Part shown: positions 1 through 5,863 of the stretch, piece after piece
Position numbering within the stretch: position 1 is the stretch's first letter
Layout of the letters: the number at the start of each line of letters is the position of its first letter
Assembly: GCA_937898535.1 (NCBI GenBank)
Contig: CALDKP010000350.1
Location: forward strand, 1 to 12,031
DNA length: 12,031 nt
Direction: 5' to 3'
DNA from: an uncultured Sphingomonadales bacterium
Lineage (GTDB): Bacteria > Pseudomonadota > Alphaproteobacteria > Sphingomonadales > Sphingomonadaceae
Position numbers and translations under genes: made by a program
The notes under the pieces: generated by a model
The model's database searches: none
What the model was told of the DNA's origin: nothing
The model's input: only the letters and a program-made list of their open reading frames with translations

Positions 1-373
1 AATCTTCCAAGTCTTGGCGAGGATTTAGGGTCGCCGCACGCGCTGCGTTCGTCATCAACAGCCGCGCCCCGCTGTCAGCCATGATATGGGCCAGTTGAGG
101 CGCTTTCAGCAGCGGATTGACGGGCACATGCACGAAGCCCGCACGCACGGCGGCAAAAGGCATCAGGCACGCGATTTCGCCTTTACCTAACCATGTCGCC
201 ACACGATCACCCGAATGCAGGTCGGTTGCCGCAAGCCAGCCAGCCAGACGACCGATACGGAGATTTAACTCCTGATAACTATATGTTCGATCACGAATCG
301 CCAACGCGCTCGCCAACGGTTGCCCAAACAGGGGCAAGTGGTCGAGCGGGAATAACGGCAAATCGTGCGTCAT
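1..373 (-). CDS. Acyl-CoA ligase (AMP-forming), exosortase A system-associated; N-terminal part only
   Basis: This is the 5' end of a gene that runs off the left edge; 124 codons are visible. The product starts MTHDLPLFPLDHLPLFGQP and continues with features of the N-terminal domain of the ANL (acyl-CoA synthetase) superfamily: a TYSYQELN stretch, a GDRVATWL segment, and then AAVRAGFVHVPVNPLL, the usual region before the adenylation core. The ATP-binding P-loop and catalytic lysine lie outside the window. Members activate a carboxylic acid as acyl-AMP and transfer it to CoA or a carrier thiol. The assignment to the exosortase A-associated subgroup rests on the adjoining ACP, GNAT and two hydrolase genes, which accompany it in XrtA/PEP-CTERM exopolysaccharide loci. 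The ATG at 373 is the only plausible in-frame start; no clear Shine-Dalgarno precedes it. The substrate is unknown. Confidence 0.8.
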   Translation of the reverse strand, partial: MTHDLPLFPLDHLPLFGQPLASALAIRDRTYSYQELNLRIGRLAGWLAATDLHSGDRVATWLGKGEIACLMPFAAVRAGFVHVPVNPLLKAPQLAHIMADSGARLLMTNAARAATLNPRQDLED

Positions 374-402
374 ATGGGCAATATCGCTTGGAGTGAAAGT
401 TT

Positions 403-1449
403 ATGTCAGGGGTCAGCTATTTGCCGTTAAAAGGTGAATATCACGATAATTTTCTGACGGCCCAGCTGGCAGCCGGAGGACGGCTTGACCGCAAATTTCA
501 AAAGAGCCTGTTCGACCGGCTTGATTGGCTCGAGCAGCTTCATCGGCTCGCGCTGCGCGACAAGCCCCCATTATTGTTACGCGCACAACAGGGCGAGGCG
601 GACGCGTGGATGCCGCTGATGCAGCAAGGCAACGGACATCATGTCGCTCTTGCCAACTGGTACAATTTCAGCTGGCGACCGATTTTTGGTGGCGCCTATG
701 ACGAAATGACCCGCATGGCACTGCTCCGCCAGTTTGCGCATAGCGCAAAGGATCGCGCGCGCAGACTGACATTAGCACCCGTTCCCGACGAAGACAGGTC
801 GGCAAGCCAGCTTGTCACAGCCTTTGCATCATGTGGCTGGGTCGTCGAAATATCCCCCTGCGATGAAAATCACTATCTACGCGTGAATGGCCGGACGTTT
901 GACGAATATTGGGCGGCACGTCCCAGTCCGCTAAAAAATACCGTCAAGCGCAAGGGCACAAAAGGCGTTGTTTCAATTCGCATTGAACAGGCATTTGATG
1001 AAACCGCTTGGCGCGATTATGAACGCATTTACGCCCGGAGCTGGAAGCCATCGGAAGGCAGTCCGGAATTTCTGACGGAACTTGCTCGGCAAGAGGGTGC
1101 GGCAGGCAATTTGCGGCTTGGATTGGCATATATCGATGGCCAGCCTGTTGCCGCGCAGTTCTGGACGGTTGAAAACAAAATCGCGCTCATTCACAAATTG
1201 GCACATGACGAACGGCACTTGGCGTCATCGCCTGGTACGTTATTGTCCGCGGCGTTGTTTCAGCATGTCATTGATATCGATAAAGTTACTGAAATTGATT
1301 TCGGCAATGGCAGCGATGCATATAAGCGCGCGTGGATGGAAGATATGCGTCCCCGGTTTCGAATTGACCTGCTGTTGCCAAACCATATCGCAAATTGGCC
1401 CATGATTGCGCGCCACCACTTACGGCAAATGCGTGGTAAAGCTGCTTAA
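403..1449 (+). CDS. GNAT-family acyltransferase, CelD/BioF (acetyltransf_6) type, exosortase-locus associated
   Basis: The product is a 348-residue cytoplasmic protein without a signal peptide or membrane segment. The C-terminal half resembles the CelD/BioF2 branch of the GNAT fold: FDEYW near residue 166, a basic run of K and R near 178-186, YARSWKP near 210, a QPVAAQFW strand, HKLAHDE, SPGTLL near 275, and EIDFGNGSDAYK near 297-308 followed by RAWM. This architecture is shared with FemAB-like aminoacyl and acyl transferases found in polysaccharide loci. The start at 403 follows GGAGTGAAAG. It is the first gene of the rightward operon, and the ACP begins 14 bp after its stop. A reasonable inference is transfer of an acyl or aminoacyl group, perhaps delivered by the neighbouring ACP, to a sugar or precursor. 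Donor and acceptor cannot be read from the sequence. Confidence 0.75.
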   Translation: MSGVSYLPLKGEYHDNFLTAQLAAGGRLDRKFQKSLFDRLDWLEQLHRLALRDKPPLLLRAQQGEADAWMPLMQQGNGHHVALANWYNFSWRPIFGGAYDEMTRMALLRQFAHSAKDRARRLTLAPVPDEDRSASQLVTAFASCGWVVEISPCDENHYLRVNGRTFDEYWAARPSPLKNTVKRKGTKGVVSIRIEQAFDETAWRDYERIYARSWKPSEGSPEFLTELARQEGAAGNLRLGLAYIDGQPVAAQFWTVENKIALIHKLAHDERHLASSPGTLLSAALFQHVIDIDKVTEIDFGNGSDAYKRAWMEDMRPRFRIDLLLPNHIANWPMIARHHLRQMRGKAA

Positions 1450-1463
1450 CCAGAAAGAACACA

Positions 1464-1724
1464 ATGTCACAGGACGTAGAAACCATAATCCGCGCGCTTC
1501 TATCCGATGTGCTTGGGCTATCATCGGAAAAGGTCTCGGCTTTGCACAATGACAGCCAATTATTCGGTGCGATTCCCGAACTCGACTCATTGGCGGTCGG
1601 TGGTTTGCTGACCGAAGTTGAGGATAGGCTGGATATCACCATCGACGACGATGAAGTCGACGGCGAGCTGTTCGCGACATTTGGCAATCTGGTTCGCTTT
1701 GCAGAAACGAAAGTCGCCGAGTGA
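1464..1724 (+). CDS. Acyl carrier protein, exosortase-locus type
   Basis: The product is a small acidic protein of 86 residues with the four-helix ACP pattern. The phosphopantetheine attachment site is Ser42 in PELDSLAVGG; DSL is the core of the carrier-protein motif. It differs clearly from the housekeeping AcpP encoded at 11498: the first helix is different, the helix-2 context is ELDSLAV instead of GADSLDIVE, and the C-terminus is longer. This points to a dedicated carrier instead of a duplicate acpP. It starts 14 bp downstream of the GNAT gene, and its TGA stop overlaps the GTG start of the next gene, so the genes are very likely co-translated. Its likely role is to carry an acyl or aminoacyl group activated by the neighbouring ligase. 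Confidence 0.88.
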   Translation: MSQDVETIIRALLSDVLGLSSEKVSALHNDSQLFGAIPELDSLAVGGLLTEVEDRLDITIDDDEVDGELFATFGNLVRFAETKVAE

Positions 1725-2413
1725 GGCCACAGCCGGTCCATCTGCATTACAGCACGGCTGACCAAAGCGAATATTGCCTTCGCTTTGGTCCAGTTGATGC
1801 CGACCGCATAATTTTAATCGTTCCGCCCCTGTTTGACGAAATGAACCGCACACGGCGCATGATGGTGGAGATGATGCGCGAATTGGCAACACGCGATGTG
1901 GCATCACTGCTGCCTGATTTACCCGGATGCAATGAGAGCACCGCCGCGCTTTCAATCCAGTCGATAGAAAGCTGGCGGCGGGCCGTGTCTGATGTGGCCG
2001 CGCAATTGGCGGCAACGCATGTGGTTGCAATCCGCGGCGGAGGCTTGCTTGACGATGCCGCGGCTCTTCCCATTTGGCGATTGGCGCCGGTGAAGGGTGC
2101 TTCCCTTTTGAAAACGCTCCTGCGCGCGCGGATTGCCGCCGATAAAGAGGCCGGCATCACGACCACTGCCGCGCAACTCATCATCGCGGGGCAGCATGAT
2201 GGACTCAATCTTGCGGGCCATGCGATTGGTCCAGAGATGCTCATGGATCTCGAAAAGGCACATCCGGTCGCATCCGACGAAATAACAGAAGCGACCCTCA
2301 CCGACGTGGCCGGTACAGCATTGTGGTTGCGGTCAGAGCCCGGAGAAAGTCCGCAAATGTCAGCTGCGCTGGCCGCACACATTGACCGGTGGAGCGCAAT
2401 GTGCGGACGATAG
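1721..2413 (+). CDS. Exosortase A system-associated hydrolase 2 (alpha/beta-hydrolase-like)
   Basis: The product has 230 residues. The N-terminal VPPLFDEMNRTRRM (34-47) and following LLPDLPGCNES (63-73) are the hallmark stretches of the hydrolase 2 family from XrtA/PEP-CTERM loci. The fold is alpha/beta-hydrolase-like, but the expected nucleophile elbow (GxSxG) reads AIRGG at 103-107, with Arg105 where serine would sit. Hydrolysis by the usual serine triad is therefore unlikely. The gene starts with GTG at 1721 in a 4-bp GTGA overlap with the ACP stop, which implies translational coupling, and its end overlaps the next gene by 13 bp. The family name is conventional; no reaction has been read from the sequence. 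It could be a non-catalytic partner or use another residue. Confidence 0.78.
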   Translation: MRPQPVHLHYSTADQSEYCLRFGPVDADRIILIVPPLFDEMNRTRRMMVEMMRELATRDVASLLPDLPGCNESTAALSIQSIESWRRAVSDVAAQLAATHVVAIRGGGLLDDAAALPIWRLAPVKGASLLKTLLRARIAADKEAGITTTAAQLIIAGQHDGLNLAGHAIGPEMLMDLEKAHPVASDEITEATLTDVAGTALWLRSEPGESPQMSAALAAHIDRWSAMCGR

Positions 2414-3225
2414 TCAACTTTCCATGTGGCACTGATAGCCTTAGCGGCGCGTTTGACGCCGCCGACGGCACAACTGGCCTGCTCATCCTAAGCGGCGGGA
2501 ATGAAATCCGCAGCGGAGCTTATGCAGGGCAAGCTGCTATCGCGCAGTATTTTCAGGCGCTTGGTTATCCCGTGTTCCGCTTTGACCGGTGCGGTATAGG
2601 CGACAGCGAAGGGCACAACAGAGGTTTCGAGCATAGCGCCGACGACATTGCGGCGGCTTTGGAAGCCTTTCGCGCGTTGGCCCCCCAATTGCGCAACATT
2701 GTCGGATTTGGAAACTGCGACGCCGCGACCGCTTTAACGCTTTTCCCAGATCGCGATGCGTTCAGTGCGCTGATTTTGACCAATCCGTGGACCATCGATG
2801 CAGTACCCGGCACGGCACAAGCAGCAGCCCCCAATGCAGCCGCCATTCGCGCGCGTTATTGGGCAAGGTTGAAAAGCCCGCGCAGCATCATCGATCTTTT
2901 GACGGGCAAAATTGACATCAAAAAACTTGCGTCGGGTCTGGCCAAAGCAAAAGCGCGCGAACCGGCATCTGACTTAGCGACACGCATCGCTGCAGGCTTT
3001 GTGGACCGCGACGAACCCGTTGCACTGCTGCTTGCGGAACGCGATACGACTGCGCTCGCTTTTCGTGCGGCGTGGCGATCCCAGACGTTTCAGGCGGTGC
3101 GGGCCAAAGACAACATATCGTTGTCGACCTATGACACCGCGTCGCACAGCTTTGCCGACCCTGCCGCGCGCACATGGCTATACGGACAAGTCGAGAAAAG
3201 TCTTAGACGGCAGAGCGGATTATAA
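2401..3225 (+). CDS. Exosortase A system-associated hydrolase 1 (alpha/beta hydrolase, Cys at nucleophile position)
   Basis: The product has about 274 residues. Visible hallmarks are LLILSGGNEIRSG (27-39), the PVFRFDRCGIGDSEG block (57-71) and FGNCDAATAL (103-112). The last is the nucleophile elbow, with Cys106 replacing the usual serine. A possible acid (AERD region) and a late histidine (TASHSFAD) complete a Cys-His-Asp set. The start was placed at GTG 2401 because GGAG at 2391-2394 sits six bases upstream and because the protein then begins MRTIVNFP, as expected for the family. An in-frame GTG at 2389 would add four residues. The start overlaps the previous gene by 13 bp, again suggesting coupling. 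Thioesterase-like release of an acyl group from the neighbouring ACP is a hypothesis only. Confidence 0.8.
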   Translation: MRTIVNFPCGTDSLSGAFDAADGTTGLLILSGGNEIRSGAYAGQAAIAQYFQALGYPVFRFDRCGIGDSEGHNRGFEHSADDIAAALEAFRALAPQLRNIVGFGNCDAATALTLFPDRDAFSALILTNPWTIDAVPGTAQAAAPNAAAIRARYWARLKSPRSIIDLLTGKIDIKKLASGLAKAKAREPASDLATRIAAGFVDRDEPVALLLAERDTTALAFRAAWRSQTFQAVRAKDNISLSTYDTASHSFADPAARTWLYGQVEKSLRRQSGL

Positions 3226-3244
3226 AAAACCGCCTTATGCGGCC
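3224..3244 (-). terminator. Rho-independent-like terminator of the fnr-type gene, overlapping two stop codons
   Basis: Read on the minus strand, CCGC-ATAAG-GCGG (arms 3239-3242 and 3230-3233) is followed by six T. The stem is short (4 GC pairs, extendable by G-T wobbles). The loop contains the TAA stop of the minus-strand regulator gene, and the T tract overlaps the TAA stop of the converging hydrolase 1 gene. No comparable T tract is available for the plus-strand operon. Confidence 0.5.
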
Positions 3245-3936
3245 GCGGAAAGATGCTGAAGCCGGGCACGGTCTTGAATGGCCACCGTCCGGCGGTCTGG
3301 CAAGTTGATGACACCGTCGGCTTTTAACAGCGATAATTGCCGGCTGACCGTTTCAATGGTTAGGCCAAGAACATCGCCCATCTGTTGACGATCAAGGGGT
3401 AATTCAAACGCATCCAAAGCGCTTTTGTCGGCCAAACAGCCCGTTTCGCCAAGTCGCGCAGACATTTCCAGCAGCAGAGACGCAATGCGTTCCGTTGCGG
3501 TCTTCTTCCCCAGCAGCAACATCCATTCATGGGCGCGATCAAGTTCAGTCAACGTCCGGCGCAGCAGCTTATGCTCCAGTTCCGGATGCTGCCGCGCAAA
3601 GCTATCGAACGTCGACCGGGAAAATATGCATAATTCGGCATCGGTGAGCGCAGTGACGCTGTAGGGGCTTTGCTGACCAAAGGGGCGGCCGATAAAATCA
3701 GAGGCAAAGACAAGGCCGACAATCTGTTCGCGCCCATCCGAAATGCTCATGGATACTTTCAGGACGCCTTCAATGACATTGGCGACGACAACCGAATCAT
3801 CGCCCTCCCAAACAACCGTCTGTCCCTTTGTCACACGTTGCTTTCGGCCAAGCTGGCCCAACGCATCAAGTTCATCGGGTTCGAGGCCGGCGCAAATTGC
3901 ACGGTTACGCACAACGCATTGGGAGCAATCCTTCAT
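3235..3936 (-). CDS. Crp/Fnr-family transcriptional regulator, FNR type (oxygen-sensing [4Fe-4S])
   Basis: The product has 233 residues. An N-terminal cysteine cluster, C4-x2-C7-x7-C15, plus Cys103 in DAELCIF matches the four cluster ligands of FNR proteins (E. coli C20, C23, C29, C122; alphaproteobacterial homologues have the longer x7 spacing). A cyclic-nucleotide-binding-like beta barrel (about 25-110), a dimerisation helix (about 115-160) and a winged helix-turn-helix follow. The recognition helix TIETVSRQ has E195, S198 and R199, the FNR trio that reads TTGAT half-sites. Known family function: the dimer with its cluster is active without oxygen and switches micro-oxic or anaerobic genes. 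The gene converges on the exosortase operon with 9 bp between stops. No TTGAT-N4-ATCAA site was found in its own upstream region. Confidence 0.87.
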   Translation of the reverse strand: MKDCSQCVVRNRAICAGLEPDELDALGQLGRKQRVTKGQTVVWEGDDSVVVANVIEGVLKVSMSISDGREQIVGLVFASDFIGRPFGQQSPYSVTALTDAELCIFSRSTFDSFARQHPELEHKLLRRTLTELDRAHEWMLLLGKKTATERIASLLLEMSARLGETGCLADKSALDAFELPLDRQQMGDVLGLTIETVSRQLSLLKADGVINLPDRRTVAIQDRARLQHLSAAA

Positions 3937-3977
3937 AACCCAAGCTTAGCCCTCGCACGGGCGGCGGGCAACAGCTC

Positions 3978-4008
3978 ATGATAGCCGTAACGGCTATTGT
4001 CTGGCCAA
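3978..4008 (-). promoter_or_regulatory. Candidate promoter with 17-bp dyad upstream of the FNR-type gene
   Basis: On the minus strand TTGGCC (4003-4008) and TATCAT (3978-3983) are separated by 19 bp. A perfect palindrome, ATAGCCGT-T-ACGGCTAT (3981-3997), occupies most of that spacer and touches the -10 hexamer. The dyad ends about 45 bp before the start codon. A long spacer holding a dyad is the layout of MerR-type operators, but no MerR gene is visible here. It could also be a simple operator. Confidence 0.35.
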
Positions 4009-4025
4009 TCGTGTAAGTGGGAGGA

Positions 4026-4102
4026 TGGTAGCGAAGGAGGGACTTGAACCCCCGACCTATGGATTATGATTCCACCGCTCTAACCAGCTGAGCTACTTCG
4101 CC
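4026..4102 (-). tRNA. tRNA-Met (CAU), elongator type
   Basis: The minus strand folds as a full cloverleaf of 77 nt including an encoded CCA end (4026-4028). The acceptor GGCGAAG pairs with CTTCGCT. The D-arm contains AGCTCAGCTGGTTAGAGC, the anticodon stem-loop is GTGGA-ATCATAA-TCCAT with anticodon CAU, and the T-loop is GTTCAAG. The first pair G1-U72 is not the C-A mismatch of initiator tRNA, so this is the elongator methionine tRNA. A lysidine-modified Ile2 tRNA also has CAU, but the body resembles the alphaproteobacterial Met form. Confidence 0.95.
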
Positions 4103-4143
4103 ATCCAAGCGTGAATCCCGGCGTTTGCGGGGAAGCACGCGGC

Positions 4144-4172
4144 GCTATAAGCGTGGGGGGTGCATGGGTCAA
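4144..4172 (-). promoter_or_regulatory. Sigma70-type promoter of tRNA-Met
   Basis: On the minus strand TTGACC (4167-4172) and TATAGC (4144-4149) are separated by exactly 17 bp, close to the vegetative consensus. The tRNA 5' end is about 40 bp further along, leaving a short leader. The element sits directly after the stop of the phosphoesterase gene, so the tRNA can be transcribed independently of it. Confidence 0.65.
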
Positions 4173-4189
4173 GGGCTGCGAAACGTTAT

Positions 4190-4696
4190 TCAGCCCCGAA
4201 ATGCCCATCTGCCGATTTGCTCCCATGGACCGCCCCGATAATAATAAGCTGCAAGGCCGTTTATGGCCAAGGGCCGCGGCTGGAAATTGCTGGAAAGCGT
4301 ATCGTGGAGCGCTTTCGCGATGGCGGGCTCGACCTTGTTCTGAACGGTGATGTGCAGCCGTGGACGCGCTTGGTCCTGTGGAATGAGCAACCCGCGAAAC
4401 CCTTCGGCCAATGCATCGCGAATCGAGAGGAGTTCGGGGCTTTCGACCCGATAGGCAACCCCGCCGCCCAGATTCATAAGTTCGCTTAAACGGGCCTTCG
4501 GAGCAGGACATTCAGCCGCAAGAGCCGCCAAGCGGGCTTTGACCTCGGCAATATGGCTCGGGGGCAAATGGTGGAACAGCGTGATATGCGCATCGACCAT
4601 GTTGCGGTCGGCAGGATAATGCGCACGCCGCAAGCCATTGGCCCACGCCTGATCCGCTTTGCCCATTTCGGCGGTGATGATGATGGGTGCGGTCAT
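4190..4696 (-). CDS. 2H phosphoesterase / 2'-5' RNA ligase family protein
   Basis: The product has 168 residues and no signal or membrane segment. Two HxT motifs define the 2H phosphoesterase fold: H37-I-T39 in DAHITLFHHLP and H115-I-T117 in RLHITVQNKV, spaced as in the LigT/ThpR group. The two histidines form the active site that cleaves or ligates 2',5' or cyclic phosphodiester bonds in RNA or nucleotides. It begins with MTAPIIITAEMG, the usual first strand. Length is close to that of other LigT-like proteins (about 170-190). No strong Shine-Dalgarno precedes the ATG at 4696. The natural substrate is not predictable. It is encoded upstream of, and on the same strand as, tRNA-Met, but the tRNA has its own promoter, so a functional link is unproven. 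Confidence 0.85.
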   Translation of the reverse strand: MTAPIIITAEMGKADQAWANGLRRAHYPADRNMVDAHITLFHHLPPSHIAEVKARLAALAAECPAPKARLSELMNLGGGVAYRVESPELLSIRDALAEGFRGLLIPQDQARPRLHITVQNKVEPAIAKALHDTLSSNFQPRPLAINGLAAYYYRGGPWEQIGRWAFRG

Positions 4697-4778
4697 GGAC
4701 TGGCTTTAACGGTGCGGGCGTTCCACCGCTACCACACAGTTTGGAATTGGCCTGCCCGCGCTTTGTGATTGATACATT

Positions 4779-4862
4779 CGTCACCCTGAACTTGTTTCAG
4801 GGTCTTAATTCATTCGACAGCGCGGTAAAAAGTAAGATCCTGAAACAAGTTCAGGATGACGA
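4779..4862. repeat. REP/BIME-like pair of inverted palindromic repeats
   Basis: Two near-identical copies of about 28 bp lie in opposite orientation 27 bp apart. The left (4779-4806) has core CCCTGAACTTGTTTCAGGG; the right (4834-4862) has core TCCTGAAACAAGTTCAGGA. Each copy is itself a hairpin. They differ at two positions, and these two changes pair with each other (C-G in one copy, T-A in the other), so the hairpin is preserved. The gap between the 2H gene and rplI (4697-4946) contains this pair and the terminator and no supportable gene. Similar palindromes are common intergenic repeats in sphingomonads (from memory, not searched). Confidence 0.75.
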
Positions 4863-4889
4863 ATTGTGTTGGCGAAAGGAAAATGGCAC

Positions 4890-4927
4890 AAAAAAGCCGC
4901 CCGGTCTTGCGACGGGGCGGCTTTTTG
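4890..4927. terminator. Bidirectional rho-independent terminator downstream of rplI
   Basis: A GC-rich stem GCCGCCC (4896-4902) / GGGCGGC (4915-4921) with a 12-base loop is flanked by six A on the left and TTTTTGTTTTTTT on the right, so it can terminate on both strands. On the minus strand it closes the rpsF-rpsR-rplI operon 20 bp after the rplI stop. No plus-strand gene ends here. Confidence 0.9.
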
Positions 4928-4946
4928 TTTTTTTAGGTGCGAAAGC

Positions 4947-5624
4947 TTACGCTTCGTCAGCCTCGGCCGACAAACCACCGGCAGCTTCAGCAGCAGCCTT
5001 GGCAGCAGCTTGCTCTTCGCGGCGCTTTGCGTTTGCAGCGGCTTCAGCTGCATCCGCAGCGTCGGCAGCAACTTCAGCTTCAACCTGTGCTTCAATCGCT
5101 TCAGCAGCGATCTCGGCCTGTTCTGCTTCGAACATCTGGTCGAGAACGTTGACGCCGTCCTTCTGCAACTCAGCTTCGTCATCCGAACGGGCCACATTGA
5201 CCTGAACAGTAACCGAAACTTCGGGGTGCAGAACAACCTTAACGTCAAATACGCCAAGCGTTTTGATTGGGCGTTCGAGAACGATCATCGACTTGGCAAC
5301 CTTGGCGTCCTGGGCGACCAGACCGTCAACGATGTCCTTAACCGAAACCGAACCATAAAGCTGGCCAGTTTGCGAAGCCGCACGGATCAGAACGATCTGC
5401 TTGCCTTCGACGCCGCCAGAAGCCTTTTGCGCTTCTTCACGACGGGTTGCGTTGTCGCTTTCAATTTTCGCGCGGTTGGCTTCGAAAACCTTGCGGTTTG
5501 CGTCGTTCGCACGGAGCGCTTTTTTGTTTGGCAACAGGAAGTTACGGGCATAGCCGTCCTTCACAGTGACAACGTCACCGATTGCACCAAGCTTTTCAAC
5601 GCGTTCGAGAAGTATGATATCCAT
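4947..5624 (-). CDS. rplI: 50S ribosomal protein L9
   Basis: The product begins MDIILLERVEKLGAIGDVV and continues VKDGYARNFLLPNKKA, the classic L9 N-terminal RNA-binding domain. A long connecting helix (about 45-75) and the C-terminal domain (to about residue 150) follow; L9 binds 23S rRNA at the base of the L1 stalk. At 225 residues it is much longer than the roughly 150 of E. coli L9. The extra 75 residues are almost entirely Ala, Glu, Asp and Lys, probably a charged helix or a disordered tail. Alphaproteobacterial L9 proteins often carry a shorter tail of this kind. The start ATG at 5624 follows AAGGAG, which overlaps the rpsR stop. It is the last gene of the operon, before the terminator. 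Confidence 0.97.
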   Translation of the reverse strand: MDIILLERVEKLGAIGDVVTVKDGYARNFLLPNKKALRANDANRKVFEANRAKIESDNATRREEAQKASGGVEGKQIVLIRAASQTGQLYGSVSVKDIVDGLVAQDAKVAKSMIVLERPIKTLGVFDVKVVLHPEVSVTVQVNVARSDDEAELQKDGVNVLDQMFEAEQAEIAAEAIEAQVEAEVAADAADAAEAAANAKRREEQAAAKAAAEAAGGLSAEADEA

Positions 5625-5635
5625 GTTTCGGCTCC

Positions 5636-5860
5636 TTACTTCACGATGTACGGCAGAAGGCCGATGTGACGGGCGCGCTTGATAGCTTGGCCCAGCTCAC
5701 GCTGCTTCTTTGCCGAAACGGCGGTGATGCGTGATGGGACAATCTTGCCACGCTCTGAAATGTAACCCTGAAGCAGGCGTACATCTTTATAATCAATTTT
5801 CGGCGCGTCTTTACCCTGAAATGGGCAGGACTTGCGGCGACGGAAAAACGGACGTGCCAT
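5636..5860 (-). CDS. rpsR: 30S ribosomal protein S18
   Basis: The product has 74 residues, the normal family length. It starts MARPFFRRRKSCPF and contains IDYKDVRLLQGYISERGKI and a basic C-terminal stretch with KKQRELGQAIKRARHIGLLP, all diagnostic for S18. It forms a complex with S6 on the small-subunit platform. The ATG at 5860 is preceded by AGGAGG with an 8-base spacing, and the rpsF stop codon lies within that spacer (3 bp between the two genes). The downstream rplI Shine-Dalgarno overlaps its stop, so the three genes form one tight operon. Confidence 0.98.
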   Translation of the reverse strand: MARPFFRRRKSCPFQGKDAPKIDYKDVRLLQGYISERGKIVPSRITAVSAKKQRELGQAIKRARHIGLLPYIVK

Positions 5861-5863
5861 AAT

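Noticed and set aside
1271..1284. FNR-box-like sequence TTGAT-ATCG-ATAAA
   Set aside because: It has one mismatch to TTGAT-N4-ATCAA and lies inside the GNAT coding region, 180 bp before the next start; likely chance.
1747..2382. 211-codon open frame on the minus strand
   Set aside because: Antisense shadow of the hydrolase 2 gene; no domain seen.
4866..5669. 267-codon open frame on the plus strand
   Set aside because: Antisense shadow of rplI, caused by its biased codon use; starts inside the terminator region and resembles no family.
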